A stretch of 7,073 nucleotides of DNA from DASYRM01 sp036004405 (GTDB taxonomy: Bacteria; Acidobacteriota; Vicinamibacteria; Vicinamibacterales; UBA2999), in assembly GCA_036004405.1 (NCBI GenBank), contig DASYRM010000199.1, positions 1-7,073 on the forward strand, in the 5' to 3' direction. Both the position numbers and the translations under genes were made by a program. Positions 1 to 5,913 of the stretch are shown piece by piece (the first letter of the stretch is position 1; the number at the start of each line of letters is the position of its first letter). The notes under the pieces are model-generated. The model did no database searches. It was not told the origin of the DNA and worked only from the letters and a program-made list of their open reading frames with translations.

Positions 1-1
1 G

Positions 2-1078
2 GCCGGCGGCGTCGCCCACGACTTCAACAACCTGCTCACCGTCATCATGGGGGAGTGCGAGATCACCGCCATGCAGCAGCCGGCGGGCAGCGAGGTGGCG
101 CAATCGCTCGACGCCATCCGCGGCGCCGCCGTCAGCGCCGCCGCGCTCACGAAGCAGCTGCTCGCCTTCAGCCGGCGCCAGGTGGTGTCGCCGCGCCTGC
201 ACGACCTCAACGACACGGTCAAGAGCTTCGCGAAGATTCTGCGGCGGCTGGTAGAAGAGAGCGTTCAGCTCGACTTCCAGCTCGCGTCCGCGCCGCAGCC
301 GGTGCGCGCAGACCCGGCCCAGATCGAGCAGGTGCTGCTGAACCTGGTGGCCAACGCCCGCGACGCCATGCCGGACGGCGGCCGGGTGACAATTGCCACG
401 TCGCAGGTCACGAGCAACGGCACGCGGCCGCCGCGCACCTCGCTGCCGCCCGGGTCGTACGTCGAGCTCTCGGTCTCGGACACCGGCAGCGGAATGACGC
501 AGGAGGTGCAGGCGCGGCTCTTCGAGCCGTTCTTCACGACCAAGCCGGTGGGCAGCGGCACCGGGCTCGGCCTGGCCACGGTGCATGGCATCGTGAAACA
601 GAGCGGCGGCCACATCGCCGTGCAGAGCACGCCCGGCAAGGGCACGACGTTCACGGTCCACTTCCCGGTGGCCTCGCGCACGGCGGAAGACGGGGCCGCC
701 TTGTCGGGTGGTGCCACGGTGCTCGACGGCACCGAGACGATTCTGGTGGTCGAGGACAACACGGCGCTGCGCAGCCTGACCGAGCGCATTCTCCGCACTC
801 ACGGCTACACCGTGCTGGGAGCGGCCAACGGCACCCAGGCCAGACGCCTTGCCGAAGGCCACGCCGGCGACATCGCCGTGGTGCTCACCGACGTGGTGAT
901 GCCCGATCACAGCGGCCCGGCCCTGGCCGAATCGATTACCGCCCACCGGCCCAGCACGAAGGTGGTCTTCATGTCGGGCTACACGGCGCACCACGACCGG
1001 GCGTCGGGGCACGCGTTCCTGCAGAAGCCGTTTACCTCGAAGCAGCTGCTCGCGACGGTCCGCGCCGTCCTGATCTAA
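2..1078 (+). CDS. Hybrid sensor histidine kinase with C-terminal receiver domain (5' end outside window)
   Basis: This is the last 358 residues of a two-component hybrid kinase. The reading frame is open from base 2, so the first internal ATG (47) is not the true start. In the fragment, the H-box AGGVAHDFNNLLTVI lies at residues 1-15 with the predicted phospho-accepting His at 6. The HATPase domain follows: N-box NLVANARDAMPDGG near 114-127, G1 box DTGSGM at 160-165, F-box FEPFFTTK at 174-181 and G2 box GSGTGLGL at 184-191. A linker of about 30 residues leads to a receiver domain (about 245-358) with the acidic pair E251/D252, the predicted phospho-acceptor D297 (LTDVVMP), S325 in MSGY and K342 in LQKPF. 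All catalytic motifs look intact. The family autophosphorylates on His and passes phosphate to the attached Asp. No output or DNA-binding domain follows the receiver, so a separate partner protein is expected. The signal sensed cannot be judged because the sensory region is missing. Confidence 0.95.
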   Translation, partial: AGGVAHDFNNLLTVIMGECEITAMQQPAGSEVAQSLDAIRGAAVSAAALTKQLLAFSRRQVVSPRLHDLNDTVKSFAKILRRLVEESVQLDFQLASAPQPVRADPAQIEQVLLNLVANARDAMPDGGRVTIATSQVTSNGTRPPRTSLPPGSYVELSVSDTGSGMTQEVQARLFEPFFTTKPVGSGTGLGLATVHGIVKQSGGHIAVQSTPGKGTTFTVHFPVASRTAEDGAALSGGATVLDGTETILVVEDNTALRSLTERILRTHGYTVLGAANGTQARRLAEGHAGDIAVVLTDVVMPDHSGPALAESITAHRPSTKVVFMSGYTAHHDRASGHAFLQKPFTSKQLLATVRAVLI

Positions 1079-1328
1079 TCCTCCCCTTTCCGATCGTGAG
1101 CCGGCGCGACACCGACAGCAGGTCGCGCAGCGCGTCAGGGTCGAGGCGCGCCACGCGCGCCAGGACCACCGGGTGCTTCCGGTAGTCGTCGGTGAGGTAG
1201 TAGATCTCGGGAGCGTCTTCGAGCAGCCAGCGCCGATCCTCGAGGGTGCAGCGCACGACGAGCGTGCCTGGCTCCGCCGACTCGTGCGACGCCAGGCCGG
1301 CCATGAACGCCCCGCCGACGCGCAGCAC
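1032..1328 (-). pseudogene. 5'-truncated MmcQ/YjbR-family (DUF419-like) gene remnant
   Basis: The recognisable part reads LRVGGAFMAGLASHESAEPG, then a TLVV strand, LEDRRWLLEDAPEIYYLTDD, YRKHPVVLARVARLDPDALR and DLLSVSRR. This resembles the C-terminal two thirds of MmcQ/YjbR-like proteins, small (about 110-120 residue) CyaY-fold proteins of unclear function. The usual N-terminal helix with an ALxLPGVEE...YGTPA pattern (about 40-45 residues) is absent. Going upstream, the frame remains open only to the TAG stop of eutBC (1350-1352). A GTG at 1326-1328 would be the outermost start, and an internal ATG lies at 1302-1304. No convincing Shine-Dalgarno sequence is visible. The 3' end overlaps the kinase gene antisense by 47 bp, and the last 20 or so residues are basic and probably not native. 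The conserved Trp I would expect near the end (SWR) appears as Arg. A remnant is the simplest reading; a short functional protein is possible. The family call comes from recognition only. Confidence 0.6.
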
Positions 1329-1349
1329 CGGGGAGCATGTTCCGCCAGC

Positions 1350-3425
1350 CTATCTCAGATCGAGCGATACGCCGGAGCGCCGCTGCGACACGGCGCGAGC
1401 CACGACGCGGGCGATTTCCGAGACAGCGGCGTCAGGCGATTTGCCTCGCGGGTGGATGCCGCACACGGCGGTCGTGGCCGAGTGCGGCAGATCGCGGCTC
1501 CAGCGCCCGGCGCCCGTCGCGTCGCGGCCATACGTGACGTACGCAGAGAGGGTGTTCAAGCCGGTGCCAGGGCGCTCGCCGATGAGATGCACCACGACAT
1601 CGGCGCCGGTGAGGCCGCCGATGTCGTAGCCAGCTCGCACCCTGCCGTTGCGAACCACGATGTCGTGCTCGCCCACGTGAGTGGCGTGGCTGGCCACCGC
1701 CTGCCGCACGCCGGGCAGGATCGCGCGGAGCTGCTCGTTCAGCGCGTTGGCGTTGAGCCCGTCCGAGATCACGAGCTGCACCTGCGGACGGCGGAGCGGG
1801 TAGAGCGCGGCGACGGCACGCCCGTCCTCGTCCCGTAGCCGCTCGCCCGATGAGGGAGTGGCCAGATACTCGTCGCGACTCGCGGCGGCGGTGCGGACGC
1901 GCAGGGGGCGCAACGCCGCGTCGCGGATGACGCTGTCGTCCAGGACGGCGAAGAGCGCCGCGCGCGCGTGCTGGTAGAGCGTGTCTACGCGCGCCTCTGC
2001 TGTCGCCACCTCGGCGACGCCCAGATCCCAGCCACGCTCCCGCAGCGCTGTCACCTCGCGGCGCGCGTCGTCCTCGAGCGCCGCGCTCGAGCGGTGATCC
2101 CCGCCAGCACGAGCATAGTGAGCGCTCAACCTCGCGGCGGCGACGCCGGCCGTTGCGACCGGCTCCTCGGCGACCCCGAGCGCCTCGAGCCGGCGGCGCA
2201 TCGCCGGGGTCGAGCTCCGGCCCGCCAGCCGCCGCAGGGGCGGATGCTCGCGGAACGAGGTCGTCAAGTAGCCGAGCATCGGGTCCGCGTTCCCGGCCAC
2301 CGCCATGAGATAGGCGGGGGCGGCGCGCGCGACAACCCGCTCCGTGAGCCGCCGCAGCGCGGCGGGGCCGATCCCCATGTGAAACGTCGCGCACACGTCG
2401 AGCCCCATCGTCAGCCCATGCAGCCGGGCCATGACGACGTCCTCGAGACACACTCGCTCGAGCTGATCGGCGCTCGCGAACACCTCGGGGCCGATGAATC
2501 CCGCGACGTCGTTGACGATGGTCCAGACCGGCGCCGTCTGGCGGATGCAGCGCGCCACACCGTAGGTGCGCGCCTCCAGCGTGCCCATGTCGATGCCCTC
2601 GGCCACGCCGTTGGTGACTTCCGAGCCCTGCCCTGTCTCGAAATACAGCCCGCCGAACGCCCGCGCCAGATCGGCGACGCCGTCCACGTCGAGCCCTACC
2701 ATCCCTGTGAGGGCCCGCGACGTGCCGGCCAGGCTCTGAAAACCGACGTCCACGGTGGTATAGCGCCGGGCGGCGTGCTGCTTGACCAGGTCCGAGAGCA
2801 CGCAGAAGCGCGTCGGCAGCTCCAGGCGGCGCACGACCCGCTCGAGCAGCTGCTCCAGGCGGACGATGGTGTCGAGGTCGTCCGCGGCCGGATTGAGGCC
2901 GATGATGACGTCGCCGCAGCCGTAGGCCAGCCCTTCGAAGATCGAGTACAGGATCTCGCGCTCGTCATCGCCCGGGCTGTTGGGTTGCAGCCGCGAGCCG
3001 AAATGGCCGCTGCCGCCGATGGCGCGCGCGCCGTCGCCGGCCGGCGTCACCAGGGTGCGCGCCACCGCCGACAGTTGGTCGCGCGTCATCACCTTGACGA
3101 CCGCGGCGATGACCTCGCTCCCGAGCGAAGCCGCATGAGATGCGGCCCAGGCGCCGGCTCCGGGCGCCAGCAGGGCGTCGCGCACCCGCGACACCGGCCA
3201 TGGCCCGAGCTCGGCGTCGTGCGTGCGATTGCGCGTCCGCGCGATCGCCTCGGTGACGCCGTCCTCCACGAGCGCGGTGCCGTGGATGTCGCCGACCGTG
3301 GTGGCCAGCAGTGCCTGCCGCGCCTCGCGGCGCACGGCCTGGTCGTCACCTCCGCCGACCGCGCGGTCGCCTTCCTTGAAGGCGCTGGCCAGGGTCAGCG
3401 TGCGACGCAGGGCATCAGAGTCCAT
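1350..3425 (-). CDS. eutBC: Ethanolamine ammonia-lyase, EutB-EutC single-chain fusion
   Basis: Adenosylcobalamin-dependent ethanolamine ammonia-lyase converts ethanolamine to acetaldehyde and ammonia. It is normally made of separate EutB (about 450 aa) and EutC (about 250-300 aa) chains. Here one uninterrupted 691-residue frame holds both. The EutB part (about 10-430) has SRLQPN at 144-149 (R145 and Q147, matching Salmonella R160 and Q162), IGLNP at 175-179 (N178, matching N193), YFETGQGS at 261-268 (E263, matching the substrate-binding E287), FIGPE at 310-314 and ADPMLGY at 380-386 (D381, matching D362). The EutC part (about 545-691) has VISDGLNANAL, GRVRAGYDIG at 594-603, HLIGERPGTG around 613-622 and a C-terminal QRRSGVSLDLR like the EutC end. 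Residues about 430-545 are an Ala/Arg/Glu-rich joining segment. The catalytic residues appear intact. The start ATG (3423-3425) is preceded by AGAGG repeats. No reactivase (eutA), aldehyde dehydrogenase or microcompartment gene is in view. Terminology for the residue matches is from memory of the Salmonella enzyme. Confidence 0.93.
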   Translation of the reverse strand: MDSDALRRTLTLASAFKEGDRAVGGGDDQAVRREARQALLATTVGDIHGTALVEDGVTEAIARTRNRTHDAELGPWPVSRVRDALLAPGAGAWAASHAASLGSEVIAAVVKVMTRDQLSAVARTLVTPAGDGARAIGGSGHFGSRLQPNSPGDDEREILYSIFEGLAYGCGDVIIGLNPAADDLDTIVRLEQLLERVVRRLELPTRFCVLSDLVKQHAARRYTTVDVGFQSLAGTSRALTGMVGLDVDGVADLARAFGGLYFETGQGSEVTNGVAEGIDMGTLEARTYGVARCIRQTAPVWTIVNDVAGFIGPEVFASADQLERVCLEDVVMARLHGLTMGLDVCATFHMGIGPAALRRLTERVVARAAPAYLMAVAGNADPMLGYLTTSFREHPPLRRLAGRSSTPAMRRRLEALGVAEEPVATAGVAAARLSAHYARAGGDHRSSAALEDDARREVTALRERGWDLGVAEVATAEARVDTLYQHARAALFAVLDDSVIRDAALRPLRVRTAAASRDEYLATPSSGERLRDEDGRAVAALYPLRRPQVQLVISDGLNANALNEQLRAILPGVRQAVASHATHVGEHDIVVRNGRVRAGYDIGGLTGADVVVHLIGERPGTGLNTLSAYVTYGRDATGAGRWSRDLPHSATTAVCGIHPRGKSPDAAVSEIARVVARAVSQRRSGVSLDLR

Positions 3426-3426
3426 C

Positions 3427-3457
3427 AGCCTCTAGCCTCTAGCCTTTAGCCTCTGGC
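3427..3457. repeat. Tandem heptanucleotide array, left copy (AGCCTCT-type)
   Basis: Four head-to-tail 7-mers on the plus strand: AGCCTCT (3427-3433), AGCCTCT (3434-3440), AGCCTTT (3441-3447) and AGCCTCT (3448-3454), then GGC. On the minus strand the unit reads AGAGGCT/AAAGGCT and abuts the eutBC start with a single intervening G. Positions 3434-3457 form the left arm of a 24-nt inverted repeat with 3523-3546 (23 of 24 complementary). The AGAGG cores sit where the Shine-Dalgarno of eutBC should be. Confidence 0.85.
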
Positions 3458-3470
3458 AGCCGTACAAAGC

Positions 3471-3499
3471 AAGAGGCCGGGTAAGAAACCCGGCCCCTT
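3471..3499 (-). terminator. Hairpin terminator after rplQ
   Basis: Arms 3471-3482 and 3488-3499 form a 12-bp stem around a 5-nt loop. GGCCGGGT (3475-3482) pairs perfectly with ACCCGGCC (3488-3495), and the one outer mismatch is A-C on the plus strand but a G-U wobble in minus-strand RNA. That, plus a U-containing tail (CUCUUGCUUUG), points to use by minus-strand transcription. It lies about 48 nt past the rplQ stop and would close the ribosomal operon. The U tract is interrupted, so efficiency is uncertain. Confidence 0.75.
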
Positions 3500-3522
3500 G
3501 AATTCACGCCCCAAACCCAACG

Positions 3523-3546
3523 GCCAGAGGCCAAAGGCTAGAGGCT
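3523..3546. repeat. Tandem heptanucleotide array, right copy, inverted relative to the left copy
   Basis: On the plus strand the units are CCAGAGG (3524-3530), CCAAAGG (3531-3537) and CTAGAGG (3538-3544), then CT. The array touches the rplQ stop codon (3547-3549). It is the reverse complement of 3434-3457 except at one pair, 3448/3532. That pair is A-C on the plus strand and a U-G wobble in minus-strand RNA, so an rplQ-eutBC readthrough RNA could fold it into a continuous 24-bp stem enclosing the terminator hairpin. Confidence 0.85.
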
Positions 3547-4128
3547 CTACGACCCTCCGACTTTCCTCGGGGTCGTCGTCTTCCTGCCGCCGCGCGTCTG
3601 CCCTTTTTCCTGCGCCTTCGGGCCGCCGGAATCCTTGCCACCGCGCATGCGACGCGCCGTCTGACGCAGACGCTCGCCGAGCCCCTTGCTCTTCTTCGGC
3701 GCTTCGGCGTCCTCGCCTTCCTTCGGCTCCTCGGCCGGCGTCCACTCGCTGCCGACCAGTTCGATCTGCGCCGTCTCGGCGCCGTCGCCGCGGCGGAAGC
3801 CGATGCGCAGGATGCGGGTGTAGCCGCCCGGCCGATCGGCGAACCGGGGAGCCAGCTCGGCGAACAGCTTGCTGACCACCTCGGTATCGGGGATCTCGGC
3901 CAGCACCATCCGCCGCGCATTCAGGGTCTGCGCCTTGGCATCGCCGGCGGCAATCCCGCGCTTGGCGATCGTGATGAGCCGCTCGACGAACGGCCGCAGC
4001 TCCTTGGCCTTGGGGATCGTGGTTTCGATCCGCTCGTGCCGGAGCAGCGAGATGGCCTGGTTCCGCAGCATCGCGAGGCGATGCTCGGTAACCCGGCCCA
4101 GTTTACGGTGCGCTACGTTGTGTCTCAT
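3547..4128 (-). CDS. rplQ: 50S ribosomal protein L17 with extended C-terminus
   Basis: L17 is a large-subunit protein near the exit tunnel, bound to 23S rRNA. The N-terminus MRHNVAHRKLGRVTEHRLAM and the segments LLRHERIETTIPKAKELRP and GGYTRILRIGFRRGD are strongly diagnostic. The core ends near residue 126 (QIELVG). The protein is 193 residues against about 115-130 for many bacteria; residues 127-193 form an acidic then Lys/Arg/Gly-rich, probably disordered tail (EEPKEGEDAEAPKKSKG, later GGRKTTTPRKVGGS). The start ATG lies 12 nt after the rpoA stop, in the classic rpoA-rplQ order. No strong Shine-Dalgarno is visible, so translation may be coupled to rpoA. It is the last gene of the ribosomal run, and a terminator follows. 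Confidence 0.97.
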   Translation of the reverse strand: MRHNVAHRKLGRVTEHRLAMLRNQAISLLRHERIETTIPKAKELRPFVERLITIAKRGIAAGDAKAQTLNARRMVLAEIPDTEVVSKLFAELAPRFADRPGGYTRILRIGFRRGDGAETAQIELVGSEWTPAEEPKEGEDAEAPKKSKGLGERLRQTARRMRGGKDSGGPKAQEKGQTRGGRKTTTPRKVGGS

Positions 4129-4140
4129 GGCTGGATCTAC

Positions 4141-5118
4141 TTACTCTTGCACCGCCTGATCGAGCCGCATGCCCAGGCTCAACCCCATGGTGTGCAGGAT
4201 TTCCTTGATCTCGTTCAGCGATTTGCGGCCGAAGTTCTTGGTCTTCAGCATGTCGGCTTCGGTCTTCTGCACGAGCTCGCGGATGGTCCGGATGTTCGCG
4301 TTCTTCAGGCAGTTGTAGGAGCGCACGGAGAGCTCGAGCTCCTCGACGCTCTTGTCGAGGTTTTCGTTGGCGGCGCCCGAGCGCGGCTCGGCGGCAATCG
4401 CGTCGGCGGCCTGCTCGCCGAGGTCCTCGAGGTTGATGAAGATGTTCAGGTGATCGCGCACCAGCTTGGCGGCCAGCGACACCGCGTCACGCGCGGTGAC
4501 CGATCCGTTGGTCCATACGTCGATGGTGAGCTTGTCGTAGTCGGTGGCCTGGCCCACGCGCGCCGCTTCCACCAGGTAGTTCACCTTCTTGACCGGCGAG
4601 TGCACCGAGTCCACGGGAATCCAGCCGATGCCCAGGTCCTCGTCGAAGTTCTTGTCCGCCGACACGTAGCCGCGCCCGCGCTTCATGCGCAGCTCCATGT
4701 GGAGCTTGCCGCCCTCCGACACCGTGGCGATGTGCGCCTCGGGCTCGAGGATCTCGACGCCCTGGTCCACCTCGATGTCCTTGGCGCGCACGACGCCCGG
4801 CTTTTCCACCCGCAGGTACAGCGTACGCCCCTGCTCCGAGTGCATCTTGAACGGGATCTGCTTGAGGTTGAGGATGATGTCGGTCGCATCCTCCACTACG
4901 CCCGGAATCGGCGAGAACTCGTGCAGTACGCCGTCGATCTTGACGGCGGTGATGGCGGCACCCTCGATCGACGACAGCAGCACGCGGCGGAGCGAGTTGC
5001 CGATGGTCGTGCCGAAGCCGCGCTCGAACGGCTGCGCGTAGAACCGGCCGAACCGGTCCGTCAGGGTTTCGCGCTCGAACTCGAGCCGCTTGGGTCGCTG
5101 AAATCCTCTCCAGAGCAT
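4141..5118 (-). CDS. rpoA: DNA-directed RNA polymerase subunit alpha
   Basis: Alpha dimerises to nucleate assembly of RNA polymerase, and its C-terminal domain contacts UP elements and activators. From the ATG at 5116-5118 the product is 325 residues, close to the usual 310-340. The assembly domain has FERGFGTTIGNSLRRVLLSS (about 31-50), VLHEFSPIPGVVED, and RGRGYVSADKN (about 147-157). The C-terminal domain (about 255-325) has ELELSVRSYNCLKNANI, with R266, N269 and C270 at the positions of E. coli R265, N268 and C269, and the NFGRKSLNEIK helix. The frame stays open upstream to 5253, but that 45-residue extension is read from palindromic spacer and is not alpha-like. The chosen ATG has GAAAGGAT (5127-5134) 8 nt upstream as Shine-Dalgarno. 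It follows rpsD after an unusually long gap and precedes rplQ. Confidence 0.97.
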   Translation of the reverse strand: MLWRGFQRPKRLEFERETLTDRFGRFYAQPFERGFGTTIGNSLRRVLLSSIEGAAITAVKIDGVLHEFSPIPGVVEDATDIILNLKQIPFKMHSEQGRTLYLRVEKPGVVRAKDIEVDQGVEILEPEAHIATVSEGGKLHMELRMKRGRGYVSADKNFDEDLGIGWIPVDSVHSPVKKVNYLVEAARVGQATDYDKLTIDVWTNGSVTARDAVSLAAKLVRDHLNIFINLEDLGEQAADAIAAEPRSGAANENLDKSVEELELSVRSYNCLKNANIRTIRELVQKTEADMLKTKNFGRKSLNEIKEILHTMGLSLGMRLDQAVQE

Positions 5119-5140
5119 TGATTCGTATCCTTTCGCGTGG

Positions 5141-5249
5141 GCCGGCAGCTCCGGCCTCCAGACCTGCTGTGTGTTCCACCGGCCTCCCACCGCAGGTCTG
5201 AAAGGCTGCGGGCCGGTGGATGCGAACGCGGGCCGCCTGAAGGCGGCCC
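5141..5249. repeat. Palindrome-rich spacer between rpsD and rpoA
   Basis: This 145-nt gap (5119-5263) sits in an operon whose other gaps are 3-20 nt. It contains: a 9-bp perfect inverted repeat GGGCCGCCT/AGGCGGCCC with a 2-nt centre (5230-5238 and 5241-5249); a 9-bp pair CCACCGGCC/GGCCGGTGG (5176-5184 and 5211-5219) enclosing CGCAG/CTGCG (5191-5195 and 5206-5210); a 9-bp pair CAGACCTGC/GCAGGTCTG (5159-5167 and 5192-5200) that competes with the previous one; and GCCGG/CCGGC (5141-5145 and 5151-5155). No U-run follows any stem on the minus strand, so none is a standard terminator. It could be a dispersed palindromic repeat inserted in the operon or a regulatory leader for rpoA. Confidence 0.75.
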
Positions 5250-5263
5250 CCACGTACGTTCCG

Positions 5264-5893
5264 TTATTTCGAGTACAACTCGACGATCAGCTGTTCTTGC
5301 ACGGGCAGGTTGATCTGCTCGCGCGTCGGGATCGAGCTGATCTTGGCCGAGAAGGCGTTGGGGTCGAACGACAGCCACTCGGGCACGCCGCGCCCCTTCA
5401 CCTCTTCCAGCGCGTGCACGACCGCAGGCACCTTCTGGCTGCTGGCTCGCAGGGCGACGACATCGCCCGGCTTCACCGAGAACGACGGGATGTTGACCTT
5501 GCGGCCGTTCACGGTCAGGTGGCCGTGGCGCACGAGCTGCCGCGCCTGCGGCCGCGACGTGGCCAGCCCCAGACGGTAGGCGACGTTGTCGAGCCGGCGC
5601 TCGAGCAGCTGCAGCAGCGTCTCGCCGGTGATGCCGCGCATCCGCTCGGCCTGCTCGAAGTACTGGCGGAACTGATCCTCGAGCACGCCGTAGATGCGCT
5701 TGACCTTCTGCTTCTCGCGCAGCTGTATGCCGTAGCCGGCCAGCTTGGCCTTCCGCGTCTTGCCGTGCTGCCCGGGGGCAAAGTTGCGCTTCTCGATGGC
5801 GCACTTCTCGGTGTAGCACCGCTCACCCTTGAGGAACAGCTTCATCCCCTCGCGGCGGCACAGACGGCAGACCGGACCAATGTAACGAGCCAT
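5264..5893 (-). CDS. rpsD: 30S ribosomal protein S4, zinc-binding type
   Basis: S4 is a primary 16S rRNA-binding protein that starts small-subunit assembly; in some bacteria it also represses its own operon. The product is 209 residues, a normal length. The N-terminus MARYIGPVCRLCRREGMKLF has C9 and C12, with C26 and C31 following (GERCYTEKCAIEKRNF). This is the four-cysteine, zinc-binding form, unlike E. coli S4, which lacks this set. PGQHG lies at 40-44, and the S4 RNA-binding domain runs from about 99 to 160 (RRLDNVAYRLGLATSRPQAR, RHGHLTVNGRKVNIPS). It ends QLIVELYSK, as is typical. The ATG (5891-5893) has a strong Shine-Dalgarno GGAGAGGA (5901-5908) at 7 nt. It lies 20 nt after rpsK and 145 nt before rpoA. 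Confidence 0.98.
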   Translation of the reverse strand: MARYIGPVCRLCRREGMKLFLKGERCYTEKCAIEKRNFAPGQHGKTRKAKLAGYGIQLREKQKVKRIYGVLEDQFRQYFEQAERMRGITGETLLQLLERRLDNVAYRLGLATSRPQARQLVRHGHLTVNGRKVNIPSFSVKPGDVVALRASSQKVPAVVHALEEVKGRGVPEWLSFDPNAFSAKISSIPTREQINLPVQEQLIVELYSK

Positions 5894-5913
5894 TCAGTAA
5901 TCCTCTCCGAAAC

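Noticed and set aside
47..1078. Taking ATG at 47 as the true start of the kinase
   Set aside because: The H-box with the phospho-accepting His lies upstream of this ATG in the same frame, so the gene extends past the left edge.
1079..1349. Terminator between the converging kinase gene and eutBC
   Set aside because: No stem-loop followed by a T-run is visible on either strand in this stretch.
1968..3449. 493-residue plus-strand open frame opposite eutBC
   Set aside because: It is the antisense of a gene with clear EutB/EutC motifs; its composition (Arg, Ala, Gly, His rich) is that of a GC-rich shadow frame and no family is recognisable.
3426..3475. Promoter for eutBC (TTGCTT with TAAAGG at about 18 nt on the minus strand)
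   Set aside because: The match to -35/-10 consensus is weak and the second element lies within the heptad repeat; not enough to call.
3427..3546. CRISPR-like repeats or a cobalamin riboswitch before eutBC
   Set aside because: The units are only 7 nt with no spacers, ruling out CRISPR. I could not see a B12-box or the multi-helix layout of a cobalamin riboswitch, and 121 nt already filled by repeats and a terminator leaves little room.
3446..3920. Minus-strand frames overlapping rplQ, ending in WPL-type peptides
   Set aside because: They run out of frame with a clear L17 gene and end in translated heptad repeat (GLWPLGLG-like peptides), which is a repeat artefact.
4036..5121. 361-residue plus-strand open frame opposite rpoA and rplQ
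   Set aside because: Antisense to diagnostic alpha and L17 sequence; the His/Leu/Val/Arg-rich product is typical of a reverse-frame shadow.
5119..5253. N-terminal extension of RpoA by 45 residues
   Set aside because: The added residues are translated from the palindromic spacer, are not alpha-like, and the internal ATG at 5116-5118 has a good Shine-Dalgarno and gives the normal family length.
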